Below are positions 44,880 through 56,768 of a stretch of 64,000 bases of DNA, in pieces. Where the stretch lies: positions 952,501 through 1,016,500 of the forward strand of contig NC_069094.1 of the NCBI RefSeq assembly GCF_947172395.1, written 5' to 3'. The number at the start of each line of letters is the position of its first letter. The stretch's first letter is position 1. The notes beneath the pieces are model-generated. The model searched no databases. It saw only the letters and a program-made list of their open reading frames with translations, and was not told the origin of the DNA. Origin of the DNA: Bicyclus anynana. Taxonomy: Eukaryota > Arthropoda > Insecta > Lepidoptera > Nymphalidae. Both the position numbers and the translations under genes were made by a program.

Positions 44880-45120
44880 ATCGTGCCGTAAGGAACAGCT
44901 CATGACTAAGGGTCCCGTATGGGTTTGTAACTAGTCGGGCATATTCCGACGTTGTATCACTTGAGTCCTGAGAGAAGTCCGTCCGTATGTCACAGACCAT
45001 ACTTCATGAGCTCCTCCTCATGACCCTTTAGACATTATTTTGCCGTTTTTAACATACTCGTTGATCATGATGCAGAACCCGTCGTGAGCAAGTCCGATTC
45101 GCACTTGGTCGGTTTTATTA
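44880..45120 (+). repeat. Old LINE 3'-end fragments
   Basis: GGAACAGCTCATGACTAAGG, AACTAGTCGGGCATATTCCG, then AAGTCCGATTCGCACTTGGT. The first part matches the family at 15085 and 62593. It is upstream of odorant receptor 2. Confidence 0.5.
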
Positions 45121-45477
45121 AAATATACCTTTATTATACTTTAATTACCTATAGATACATTTTGCCTTTATTTGTTCCCGTATAAACAAACCGATTTATT
45201 AATTATTGTAAGCATATAAGTAACTGCCTAACTTACCTATAGGTACCTAATTATTATTCATTCAATAAAATATTCAGTAAAAATCTATCTTCAATTTGTC
45301 ACTTATTAGGTACACAATTAATAGACGGGGAGGTATATAATTTGTAACTTAATTAATATATAAAAGCTATGCATTATTAACTTGATCAGTCCATAGTAAA
45401 CCGTCACATGGATTTTTTATTTTTGAAATAGGCTTGTAAGGCGTTTCGTTACAATCTTTTCGTCCAAAATGCCTCAG

Positions 45478-45930
45478 GGTCTGAAGACGAAAGTCTTCTC
45501 ACAGTGCGTGTTGCCAGTGATGACTTACGGATCCGAGACTGGTCGCTAACTGTGGCCCTCATAAAAAGGCTCAAAGTTACTCAGCGATTGAGCGACCTAT
45601 GCTTGGTGTTTTTTGCGTAATTGAATCAGAAATGAGGAGATCCGCAGAAAAACCAAAGTCACGCGAAGCTGAAGTGACAATGGGCAGGCCACATATTTCG
45701 AAGAGCCGATGGACGTTGGGGTCCTAAGGTGCTTTAATGGCGACCCCGCACCGGAAAGCGCAATGTTATTCGACCCCCCACTAGGTGGGCCAGGGACATC
45801 AAGCGGGTTGCAGGAAGCAGCTGGATGCTCGTTGCTCGAGACTGTTTTGTTTGGAAGTCCATGCAAGAGGCCTATGTCCAGCAGTAGACGTCCATCGGCT
45901 GTTAATGATCATGATGATGATGATTTATCC
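45478..45930 (+). pseudogene. RTE-type LINE, decayed 3' end of the reverse transcriptase ORF
   Basis: Frames shift and stops intervene, but the family C-terminus is readable: VLPVMTYGSET, KRLKVTQR, an RWGPKVL-like turn, GPGTSSGLQE shadowing the frame with GRPPTRW, and RVAGSSWMLVARDCFVWKSM then QEAYVQQ. It ends in a short GAT repeat, as RTE elements often do. It is 5'-truncated, hence dead on arrival. Confidence 0.75.
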
Positions 45931-46261
45931 GAATCGTAAATATATGTTCGTACTCGACTAAAATATTAAAGTAGTGCGAACTAGGCCTGCGTCCTAAACG
46001 AAATTGAGATTCCATCAAAGTTAGTGAATTTGATAAAAATAGCATCATCTGCGATCTGCCTATTTTAATGGCCCCGTATAGGACCAGCGATCCCTCCCTT
46101 CAGAAGAGAGGATATGGGGCAATAATTTGATGGCTACAAATGCTGAAACCCAAATCCCAAATCTATTTATTCTTGGCCTTGGACGTTAATTTTCAAAATA
46201 TTTTTTTTAACTGGCTTTGATTTCTAGCTCTTTTGGTTTTAGTATTTTTAGTGCAAACCAC

Positions 46262-46552
46262 AGACTTCATAAACAACCCATATTCGGCTCCCTGCTAAGC
46301 TCGAGTCTCCTCTCAGAATGAGAGGGGTTAGGCCAATAGTCCACCACGCTATGCAGATTGGCAGACTGACAGAGAATTAAGAAAATTATCTGGTATGCCG
46401 GTTTTCTTCACCGTTTGAAACACGTGATATTTATTTTTTTTAAATGCACACAACTCAAAAATTGGAGGTGCATCTCTGGACCGGATTCGAACCCACACCC
46501 TCCGGGATTGGAGGTAGAGGTCATAATCCACTGGGCAATCACGTCACGGCTT
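46262..46552 (-). repeat. tRNA-derived SINE, family A
   Basis: AACCCATATTCGGCTCCCTG at the 3' side; GGATTCGAACCCACACCCTC (antisense B box) and CACTGGGCAATCACGTCACG (antisense head). It lies in the intergenic region before the zinc-finger gene. Confidence 0.8.
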
Positions 46553-46924
46553 CAACCAACCTCAGACTTGCTACTATAAAAATGCAGACTTTATGTTAGT
46601 CTCTTTGTTTGATATTGACAAATGACATTGACAATTGAGAAATTTTGGTTGGTTGTCTGTGAACCGACTTGTCAGTTGTCACTTACTTGATTCTTGTTTA
46701 CACTTTTCAACGATTTTCATGTTTCATTTCTATTTCTATTTTAACATTATATGTATATATATCAGGACTATCAATAAACTTAACATTAAATATTAAGAAA
46801 AACTTTTTTTTATCACTTGATCATCTCAAATGCAAATTGCAATATTTAAAACAAACCAACACTTGGAGGTTAAGAATTGTAAATTAAAATTATAATTGTT
46901 AGTTGTGGACATAACATCGTGACT

Positions 46925-49900
46925 ATGAAGACATATAAACGTAACAACGTGTTGAAAGTAGCGGCCCCGATCGAAGGCGTACTCGGCTTGTGTAGACTTT
47001 GCCTGGAGGAAGCCAAACACGGTGTCCCTATATTTGCTAACAAGAACGATATTTGCAGTACGATTTCTACTCAGATTATGATGTGTGTCGGCTATGAGGT
47101 AGGTACTACTTTATATACTAAGGTAGAATGGAAATCCACCAACTACTAATAACACTGAACACCTCACGAGGTTTTTATCTAAACATTATACTTTTTTTAT
47201 GTTATGTTGGCTTGTGCTTGACTACAAACGTGACTGATGGGAAGCATGTCTAAGCAAGCAAGCAAGCAAGTCAAAGAAGATGGCAAGTCAGAGGTCTAAA
47301 GCCGCCTGCCTAGAAGATGCCTATGCCTTGCATTGAAGGTGCATAAATTGTACTTGTCAGGAAAAACAGGTGTCAAAAGGACATTCCACATCTTAGCAGT
47401 TCTAATTAGAAACAGGTTTCTGTACAATACAATACAGTAGAGAGACAAATGGCATTCTATGGATTCACAGAGCAGATTTCAGGTCCAGGATTTTGTGGCA
47501 GAGAGATAAACTCTGCAAAGCCTGGAAATTGTGACTGAGTGTGTGATTAAGGAGTTTCTTAATAACATGTTAACACTCCCTTCTCCAATAGGTTCATAGT
47601 TTCATAATGAGTCCTTGGAGTAGGAAATAAATCCTTTAATTTATTTCTTCAGCATACATAAGGGTAGTGATTCCCCAGACAAACTTACTAATATTTTCCA
47701 GGATTAGATTTTGATTGATTTCATTTGATGAGAGAGAAGTAAATTTTGTTTAGCTAACATCAAATTGAATGCTAATTGCTAACCTGTCTTTGAATAAAAA
47801 GAAATTACATGTCTGTCTACCAAATAATTCCAATCTTATCATGTCATGTAAAATCAGTGGTCACTTTCAATTAAGTTTTTACTTTTATGGCTTGCTGTAA
47901 TACCAACTGGGTACAATTTACTTTGCCAGTGCTGTGTTGTAAAGAAGACACACTTTAACAGGTTAATCTGTGTAAGGTGGGAATCAAGAATTGATGATTA
48001 AATGTCCAACTTAATTTTGACACTATAATAGCAGATGTTTTTAGCCGTGAGACACAATACAAAGTAGGATTATTAATTTATATCACTTATAAGACACTTT
48101 CATGTGATTTTTAATAATTTTCAGGTCACACCAGAAGACTGCCTGCCAAATGTGATATGCATAGAGTGTAACAAAAAATTGAATGATTATTACGAATTCA
48201 GAAAAAAATGTAACAGAACATACCACAGACTTAAAGCTCATTTGTTTGCCCTTCAAGCAAGAATTGCAGATGAACTTAACGAAAAAGTTGAACAGGAAAA
48301 TACACATTTAATAGACAACACAGTTTGTCCAGTCAATCCTCTCTGTGCAGTCAGTGAGACAACCAGTCAGTCAGTTGATCAACCTTTATTGTCATTATTC
48401 AGTCAATCGTTAATATCATCAAAGGACAAACTTGTATTGGCACTTGATGCAATTTGTAATTTACAATTTATACATTTAGAACCTGGACTGGAAAATGGTT
48501 TGGATATTAACATAATAAACAGCAATAAATTGGCAAATGAAGCTGTTTTAAACAAAGGTGTTGAGGTTTGCATTGGATTTAGTTTAGCTTTGAAATTGAA
48601 ACTATTAACTGCAATAATCCACACACATCTGTGTACTATTTTTTCCGTGTTTTACTCTTTCTAGTAATTGTGCAGTGAAGATAAATAAATAACAAGTCAA
48701 AAACTAACATTTTCTTACTAAAAAAACTTTATTTTTTTTAGTATATTAGTAATGCACATTTATGTTTTTAATTAAATAAAAAGTCTTGTCTGTGTGTGTG
48801 AAAAATATCTAAGAATGTTTGTTCAGAGATTTTTTTCGTTTTTCTTCATGGAATGCCACTGAACAATTTTCAAATGGCCGTTTAATTGTAATTTAATACT
48901 GTTGCTATCATTATTACAGGATAATTCACAGGAGCTTATAACCCAACCCACAGATGTGACAGTGTGTCCTGACGTCACTGAGTTCCTCACTTCAATTCTT
49001 GTAGAGATGGACGTGCTGAAGAATTTGCCTGACGGTGGGCCAGGGATTGGGTCAGGAGATTGTAGAACTATACTGATAGAGACAGGTGACAGTGAACTGA
49101 TCACTTTGGAAGTTCAAGTAGAAGAGGTGATTTTAAAGTTTTTTATAATAAAAACTCGTAACAAGTAATTTTTTCAAAAGTTAAGTCACATTTGTTTGTA
49201 CTATCCCACTTTAGTTTGTTTTACATTTTTAGCAAAAGAACACTAACCCAATACCTATATTATTTTGTTTTTAATTAAACATTTGAGAACTTAATAAAAT
49301 AATATTTTTTAAACTTAAATTTAGGAAGAACAAAATGAAACAACAAAGAAAATAAGGAAAACTACTGAAAAAGTAAGAAATCATGGCACAAAACCACAAA
49401 ATGAGGTGTAAGTTTTGATGTATTTGAATATCCTGATAAATTAACAGAATAATATAAATAGTTTGTACTATAATCATTTTTCAATTTAAGTATATTTATC
49501 TAAAAATATAAATCGGCTATTTTACATGTAATAGTATTTTAAAAAATTGTTTATAGACAATTAATAATTAAATATTGAATTGTGGGCGACTGCTAAATGA
49601 CTATAATTGGTTAGTCCAGTAATACAGTCCGACGCCAACTTCATGACTTCTCGGAAATTCTTCATTCATGCACGATGTTCACAAACTTCATATAGTTTGC
49701 ATCATACTGTACATTTTGTCAAAGAATTTAATTACAGAATTTAATTTACAGTTGTTATGTCGGAAAATTTGGCCTAGAAATGCAAATGAAACGAGAAAGC
49801 TGAATTTTGGATATCACTTGGGGGAACCTAAAAACTTTAAAAGACTTAATAAAAGTATGTATGTTCTTGAATAAAAATACATTTTTATCACTGTTCTAGG

Positions 49901-52655
49901 GCAAAATGTTTACCAAACAAGAAAACAAACAAACAATAAGTTTTAGAAAATATCCTATAACTCAGGCTGTATGGTCTACAATCTTAGCTTTTCCCTGTTG
50001 TGAACAAGTTTAAAAAAAAAATTATTAAAGTAGAATTATCAAGAAATTAAATAAATTGCTGGGTGGTTAGGATAGGCTTGGGATGGGCATTCCCCTTTTT
50101 GTATCTCAATGGAGAACAGAGTTATTATAAAAAAAACTGAAAGTAACCCTTTTTCAAGATGGCGAAAAATGCACATAGGAAATCTTGGTTGAGAATTTGA
50201 AGTTAAGCTTATCTAAGCTCCGCCACATCATATCCAAAATTCAGCTTTCTCAGTTAACTTGCATTTCCAAATGTATATAATAACTGGACTATTAAAGTGT
50301 GCTGTCTGTATGCGTAGGCGGCCGTCATGTTCGGTGTGCAAGAGACAGTTCGCGTCACAGGCCGTGCTGGCGCGCCACTCGCGCGTGCACACGGGGGAGC
50401 GGCCCTTCGGCTGTGCGCAGTGCGGCCGGCGCTTCGCCCAGCGCGAGGTGCTCCGGCGGCACGAGCTGGTGCACATCGGTCAGTGTCTCAGTCACACGTC
50501 CTGCTGGCGCGCCACTCGCGCGTGCACACGGGGGAGCGGCCCTTCGGCTGTGCGCAGTGCGGCCGGCGCTTCGCCCAGCGCGAGGTGCTCCGGCGGCACG
50601 AGCTGGTGCACATCGGTCAGTGTCTCAGTCACACGTCCTGCTGGCGCGCCACTCGCGCGTGCACACGGGGGAGCGGCCCTTCGGCTGTGCGCAGTGCGGC
50701 CGGCGCTTCGCCCAGCGCGAGGTGCTCCGGCGGCACGAGCTGGTGCACATCGGTCAGTGTCTCAGTCACACGTCCTGCTGGCGCGCCACTCGCGCGTGCA
50801 CACGGGGGAGCGGCCCTTCGGCTGTGCGCAGTGCGGCCGGCGCTTCGCCCAGCGCGAGGTGCTCCGGCGGCACGAGCTGGTGCACATCGGTCAGTGTCTC
50901 AGTCACACGACACGCGCCATGTGGCAGCTTTTTGTCCCTGTGTGTGTTTGGTTGAATACGTCCTTGACATAAATGAGTAGGTACAGGACAAGTGTGAAGT
51001 TCGTCACAAATAATGTTTTTTAAGTTGGGGCTTCATAATTTCACACACACTATACGTGTTTTCATTTCTAAGTGCAAAATCTGGATGTGTGCTCCATAAA
51101 ATGAAAAAAAAGAAATCCAAAGTAGAAACTTAGTGACGTAAACAAATTTGGTCCTTCGAGCCGGATAAAATAGAATTGTTGGGAATTGACTGTAGATCCA
51201 CGCGCGCAACTCGAACTTTAAAATAAAACTGTAATGAAACATGGTATCAACAGACGTGCGTCCGTTCGCGTGCGCGCTGTGCCCCAAGAGCTTCACGCAG
51301 CGCGCCGCGCTGGCGGCGCACGCGCGGCGGCACGAGGCGCCGGACGCGCCGCGCGAGCTGCACCGCTGCGCCGCCTGCCCCAAGGTGTTCCTGCACGCCT
51401 CAGGTGAGCCCACTTGTATCTATAGGGTATTGACACTTTTTTAAAGGGTCTTAAGTTGTTGTCTAGATATTTCGTTGGTCGCATGCTGGGCCTGCTGACA
51501 ATATTATGGATGTGTCTTTCACGGCAAGACGGAGCGACGAATTGACGTGATTTTTCAAGTAGAGATAGTTGAAAGGATAGAGAGTGATTGGCTACTTTGT
51601 CTCTTCTAACCCCCCACTTCCCTAAAATGGGGGGTGGAAACTCAGTTTTTCACAAATTACGCGGGAACCATGGATTTTTTCCGGGATGAAAAGTAGTTTA
51701 TGTGTTAATTCAAAGTAAAATCTATTTCCATTCCAAATTTCAGCCAAATCGCTTCAGTAGCCGCAGCGTAAAAGAGGAACAAACATACTTACACACATTC
51801 ACACTTAGGTATAGACAAACTTTCGCCTTCATAATATTAGTGTGATGAAAGTTAAGGATTTCTTAAAAAACTTAATTTAAATATCAATTCTTTTTTCAAA
51901 TTTTTCAATCGCCAAAAACTCTGTCGTCCATTTTGTGACGTCACTAACACACTTGATGTACTAAACGCGAAGCTATTTTTGTTAACTATAGTCTGTTTTT
52001 TAATTCCGTAGGATTCTGACATTTCTATTTTCGGTTCCATTTGTTCTGCTGTTTGTTTCATCAAACCAAATCAAAATCATTCTTAACATAAAATTTGATT
52101 TTACCTAAATTTATTACAGAATTATTTATTACTATAAATAAGCAAAATCTTAATAATCCACACTTTGAAGTATAATAACAATAATTTATTTTGCTGTTTT
52201 AGGAAAATATAAACATCTGTTTATAAACACAAACAAGTGATTATAGATTATTGAAAACTTTTTTTTCAGTCTAGTAGAACAATAATGATAATTTGGGTGG
52301 TGGGAGGCTTCGGCCGTGGCTAGTTATCACCCTACCGACAAAGACGTACCGCCAAGCGATTTAGCGTTCCGGTACGATGTCGTGTAGAAACCGAAAGGGG
52401 GGGGGGGGGGGGCCGCTTCCATCTTAGATTGCATCGTCATCGTCAGATTGTAGTCAAGGGCTCAAACTTTTAAAGAATAAAAAAAAAAGAGGCTGATGAC
52501 ATACGCGTTCCCCAGGTCTGAGCCGGCACGCCGCGTCGCACCGCGGGCGCCAGTACCTGTGCGCGGCGTGCCCGCGCCGCTTCAGCGACGACAGCTCGCT
52601 GCTGCGCCACCTGCGCGCCAAGCACGGCACGCCGCCGCTACTTCCCCGGGTCTGA
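46925..52655 (+). CDS. ZAD-C2H2 zinc-finger protein, putative transcription factor
   Basis: ZAD proteins are nuclear DNA-binding factors greatly expanded in insects. Seven exons (46925-47098, 48125-48565, 48920-49126, 49325-49407, 50318-50478, 51254-51403, 52516-52655) join in frame to 451 residues. The ZAD zinc pairs are CRLC (exon 1) and CIEC (exon 2). After an acidic, Ser-rich middle come five C2H2 fingers: CSVC...HSRVH, the linker TGERPFGC, CAQC...HELVH, CALC...HARRH, CAAC split across exons 6 and 7, and CAACPRRFSDDSSLL...H. The end is PPLLPRV. The exon 2 donor (GAG then GTTTGC) is weak; without splicing it reads on to a stop at 48664. Exon 5 and exon 7 are each followed by tandem copies of themselves. 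The target gene is unknown. Confidence 0.85.
47216..47530 (+). repeat. Dispersed repeat, CTAGAAGATGCCTAT family
   Basis: Starts after an (AAGC)n run; shares the GCCTAGAAGATGCCTATGCC, GACATTCCACATCTTAGCAG and AATTAGAAACAGG blocks with 22003-22262. It is in zinc-finger gene intron 1. Confidence 0.5.
49580..49720 (+). repeat. Dispersed repeat related to 18220-18430
   Basis: CATGACTTCTCGGAAATT, GCACGATGTTC and TTTGCATCATACTGTACAT match GACGTCTCGGAAATT, GCACGATGTTC and TTTGCACCATACTTTATGT in the same order. It has no ORF. Confidence 0.4.
50364..50911 (+). repeat. Four tandem copies of a 137-bp zinc-finger exon unit
   Basis: Units start at 50364, 50501, 50638 and 50775. Each holds the last 115 bases of exon 5 (HSRVHTGERPFGC...HELVHI) plus 22 bases past the donor GTCAGT. 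Copies 2 to 4 look identical; copy 1 differs only at its first base or two. As 137 is not a multiple of 3, the finger frame moves with each copy, which produces three long overlapping ORFs. Only copy 1 is joined to an upstream acceptor in frame. Confidence 0.92.
51640..51845 (-). mobile_element. Small non-autonomous Helitron
   Basis: On the minus strand starts TCACACTAATATTATGAAGG and runs to the CGCGTAATTTGTGAAAAACT block near the 3' end. Sister to 10094 and 23347. It is in zinc-finger gene intron 6. Confidence 0.6.
51847..52295 (+). repeat. Dispersed repeat, family D copy
   Basis: AAGTTAAGGATTTCTTAAAA, CATTTTGTGACGTCACTAAC, then TCTAGTAGAACAATAATG at the end. It matches 915-1255 and is directly followed by a truncated SINE B. 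Confidence 0.6.
52296..52488 (+). repeat. SINE family B, truncated, with a 16-G run
   Basis: GGTGGGAGGCTTCGGCCGTG through GCGATTTAGCGTTCCGGTAC; then a G homopolymer at 52397-52412 replaces about 35 bases of the usual body, and the tail resumes with CGCTTCCATCTTAGATTGCA. It ends 27 bp before zinc-finger exon 7. Confidence 0.75.
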
Positions 52656-52783
52656 GCCGGCACGCCGCGTCGCACCGCGGGCGCCAGTACCTGTGCGCGG
52701 CGTGCCCGCGCCGCTTCAGCGACGACAGCTCGCTGCTGCGCCACCTGCGCGCCAAGCACGGCACGCCGCCGCTACTTCCCTGG
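52516..52783 (+). repeat. Two tandem copies of the 134-bp last zinc-finger exon
   Basis: The unit 52516-52649 is repeated at 52650-52783. Copy 1 follows the TTCCCCAG acceptor and ends in TGA formed at the junction; copy 2 therefore lies in the 3' UTR. Copy 2 differs at one or two bases (CCCCGG versus CCCTGG at the end). Confidence 0.92.
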
Positions 52784-52885
52784 GTCTGAGTCTGAAGTCA
52801 GTCTGAGGGAGAACACACCAAATAGTGTTCACCGCGCTCTGTCAATCCGTTCGGACAACAAACTCAAATGCGTTCCATGCCATTT

Positions 52886-53200
52886 GACGGCCTCCGTGGC
52901 GCAGTGGACTTACAAGACGGAGGTCCTAGGTTCGATCCCCGGCTGAGCTGAGTGAGGTTTTCTTAATTTGTCCAGGTCTGGCTGGTGGGAGGCTTCGGCC
53001 GTGGCTAGTTACCACCCTACCGACAAAGACGTACCGCCAAGCGATTTAGCGTTCCGGTACGAAGTCGAGTAGAAACCGAAAGGAGTGTGGATTTTCATCC
53101 TCGTCCTAATAAGTTAGCCCGCTTCCATCTTAGACTGCATCATCACTTACCATCAGGTGAGATTGTAGTCAAGGGCTAACATGTACAGAATAAAAAAAAA
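52886..53200 (+). repeat. tRNA-derived SINE, family B, near full length
   Basis: GCCTCCGTGGCGCAGTGG head (with a short deletion), B box GGTTCGATCCC, GCGATTTAGCGTTCCGGTAC, and the GGGCTAACATGTACAGAATA tail with poly(A). It is downstream of the zinc-finger gene. Confidence 0.82.
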
Positions 53201-56200
53201 ATGCCATCCAGAGATTTTAGGGTCCAAATTTCATTGAACATGCCAAGAGCTGGGGAGTTCGAGTCGGGATGGTAGAAAGGGTTGAATGGGCTGACCTTGA
53301 TGAGGGACGGAATGGAGCTGGCTTGGACTTACCTTGTTGGTCAAGAAGCGCTGGTAACGCCATTTGCAAATCGTTGATAATGAAGATGGTTGCTTTTGTC
53401 GGGCTGACACTGTTTATTGGAATTAATTGCACTGAACTACGATTATACGGTGAATTATTGAGAGTCTAGGTATCAAATCATGACTCTTGACCTCAGACCA
53501 ATTATAAAAGGACCTGTGTCACACTCGTAGTCACGAACAAAATTGTCTGTCATTTTCTGAAGAAAACGAGCTTAGATTTGGTATATGTCTTATACTAAAA
53601 TAGAAGTTTTTGCCCGTTTCTTAAACAATTCAACTACACAAAAAGGTATTTTTACGGAGCTCTTTTTTTTAGCGGATTACAACTATTTAACATCGATTCT
53701 ATAGACAGTTTTTATAATCGCATTAGATCGTTGATCATATACTTTGACAGAAAAGTAACGTCTAGCGAGGCAGGTCCTATACAATAATTGGTCTGAGCTC
53801 TTGACCTTCCTTAATCTTTGCACGTCTAGTTCCGCCGTAGATACGTTATTCGTATTGGTGTAAACTAGACTATTTGCAGGTCAAGTGCGTCACTTAGCTC
53901 AAACATTGTGATGTGTTCTGTTGATGACCATAGAACTTGTTTGTTGTGCATTAATATAGGTACATGTTGAAAATATACTATTTATTCACTGAACATTTTG
54001 TTTAATTTATTTTATATCCTGATCAGACATATGAAAACCTTGTTCATGATTCATTTAATTTTTTACAACAACAAAAAGAGTTTTTAATATAAAAACTTAA
54101 GTCTTAACCAGAAATTAGTTTAAAATGGTGAATTTTTCACATAAATAAAACACAATTGTATACTTAAACATTTTATTGGAAAAAATTTTCATCCTAGATT
54201 GAAAGGCAACATGGTACTGTATATTTTATATTATGTTGACATGAAACGTTCAGTGACGCTGACACTCTGGGGCCTGACGCGGCGTAGTCTGACGTGACCC
54301 GACAGTCGTGTGACGACCGTCATACCGTGACGAATAAAACACATTTTTTCATGACTTACCTAATAATATTATTAAAACATTTAAATGTGATGAGAATAAA
54401 TTTTACAATTATTATGACGCTTATTGTCATAATTACATAATGAAATATCAGGTCAGCTATGTAGGTACATTATGTATGCTTCTGTACATATGAAGCTTTT
54501 GTGTTTATAATAGCGTCTATTTTTTAACTGACTTCAAAAAAAAAGGAGGAGGTTATCAATTCGTCGGAATCTTTTTTTTTTTTAACTTGTTCATTTAGCC
54601 CCTTTCACATATTTCTGTTATTAGAAAATTTGATGCTATTACTGAACTTACAATTATTTTGCTTCACGCTGTAACTCCATGGGATATACGATTTGCTAGT
54701 TAAATTTTTAATGATAACCTATGCGTAATCGATATTTAAAAATTTTCGAAATAAAATTGGTTTCTAATACTTTTTTATGCTTTTATCTAATGCGTTGTTA
54801 TCAAATTTTATTTGTTTAACGCCGCGCGGCCCCACATCAAACGGCGAAAGATATGCGACGGATGGCACTTATTGTTAACAAAACACGTACAAACCATTTG
54901 AAAGTATAATAATTACTTTTCCACAAGATTTATTCTCAAAAAAACAAAAAAAAAATCAATAACCAAGTACACCCCACCGCATTGTAATACACTTACATGG
55001 AATGCCTTTAATACACTTAAAAATAACATTATACACATCCTATATGCATACAAAGAGATGATAATAATATATGATAACTCAGAATTTTGTTCAGATAGTG
55101 TGACGCTCGTCATAATCGCGCAGTGTCAGAATTGACGTGCCGGTACTAATAAAAGCCTTTGATAATGACCAAACAGACAAGTGGACAACGTAAATAGATA
55201 AATTGTTGAAACAAAGGATATCTAATTTTCAGTTCGCGAAAATTAATTCCTTCGTAGTTGTCGGTTATTTTTAGCAGCCCGTTTTAGAATAAATATATTC
55301 AGGCATCTTGGTATAGGTATCTTGAAAAAAATAACATAGACAACAAAGAGTCAGTCGTTAAAGACATCCAGATATCAAGGAACAACTGTATATCTAGAAC
55401 TTTCTGACTAGTCACGTCAAGTTATTAAATCTTTGTTTTAGTAGTGTCTACAGAGCGCAATACGTCACACTCATAGACACAGCAGAGTATGAATGTATTG
55501 AGGATCCAGATAAAAAATTGACAAATTGAAAGACACCAGCTACGGTACTAGCACTGCACGGTGTTTGGGAGAGCGTTAACAGTTTATGAATGAATGTGTT
55601 GAAAGCCACGACATCGAGCGGCGACTGGCAGCAAATCAATTATACACACTACATAACGTTAATATCATAGTCATAACATAACATGGATATCGAGCTAGAA
55701 CCAGAACGACGGGCGTAAAGGTCCGTTCACATTGACGCAGAGCGAAGGGTCATATGTTTTTTTACACGTTACAATATAGTAACTTTATCTCAATCTATTA
55801 ATTCGGGAATCTTTGATAGCAAATTCTTCCATTTTTGAGATATTTCCTCTAAAATTTTGTAATTTATTATAATCTGTTCAAAAACTCGAGTTAGGAGTGT
55901 ACGTTTTAAGTAAAACAGATAAGATTTTTTATAGAGCAAAATAAGAAACACGAAATTTTTAATCACATTTTGAAAAAGAAGTTTATAAACTGGTGGTATT
56001 TATTATATCAATCCCGGCGTCAGCAAGCAGACCTTTAAGTTAATAAATGGATATAGAGTATACTTCGGTTCGACACTGCACCAATGTGAATGGAGCCTCA
56101 TATTATGACACAACAAGGTAAGTGACGTCACGTCCGGTGTTGTGTCAGAAGTTCCCGCCCTGACAGTTCCACTTTTGAGCAAAACTAACAATTTATAACA

Positions 56201-56768
56201 ATATTGATTTTATGTTTTTATTAAATTGTATATCATACTTTTTAATGAAATATTAATTACCAGAAATGACATAGAACCTTATCCTGTATCATGAACACTT
56301 TCCAAGATTTAATGACAAATTGTTCCCAGAATACAGTTTTTTGACCAGGGATGCACTAGTAAGGCAATCTAGAAATGATTTTTTTAATGTTTATTTTCTA
56401 GTGTAAACTACAAAATGTTCGCGATACAGGACATATTAACCTCACACATAGAACCGAAATAATCAACAGACGATTTAAGAATTTAAAAAAACTACCACAA
56501 ATTAAAAAATAATAATAATAATAGTTTATAGTAAAACGAAGCACACCGCATTATATAGATTTATGACTCGCAGAATATACTCCCGATCGATATGGATTAT
56601 ACGCGGCAAAAGTCACGGTATACCTAAAAGTACAGTGCAGGTATTTTTTTTTATTGATAAAAAAATGTTTCTGACTTTATTAGAAAACGGTTTTTTTTAA
56701 ATATTTGCATGGGTAAAATGAAAAAAACAAACATGGGCAATGTAATTTTATATTTGTATAAACGTAAA
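53201..56768. other. Gene-poor intergenic DNA
   Basis: No convincing exon on either strand. It includes a family E repeat copy (53660-53790), a TTAACTGACTTCAAAAAAAA LINE tail at 54525-54555, and many short AT-rich ORFs I do not believe. ACATTTTATTGG at 54170-54180 could be a minus-strand poly(A) site. Confidence 0.4.
53660..53790 (+). repeat. Dispersed repeat, family E copy
   Basis: CATCGATTCTATAGACAG, GCATTAGATCGTTGAT, GACAGAAAAGTAACGTCTAG and GCGAGGCAGGTCCTATACAA, in the same order as at 21236. Confidence 0.55.

Noticed and set aside
48125..48664. Zinc-finger exon 2 reading to its own stop at 48664
   Set aside because: A phase-0 exit at 48565 joins exon 3 in frame, and the 33 extra residues look like intron. 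It is kept as a possible short isoform because the donor is weak.
50259..50980. Three overlapping ORFs of 217-237 residues on the plus strand
   Set aside because: They arise because a 137-bp zinc-finger unit repeats with a frame shift per copy. Only the finger frame of copy 1 connects to upstream and downstream exons.
52397..52412. Run of 16 G as a possible signal
   Set aside because: It sits inside a damaged SINE where body bases are missing; slippage or an assembly error is more likely than function.
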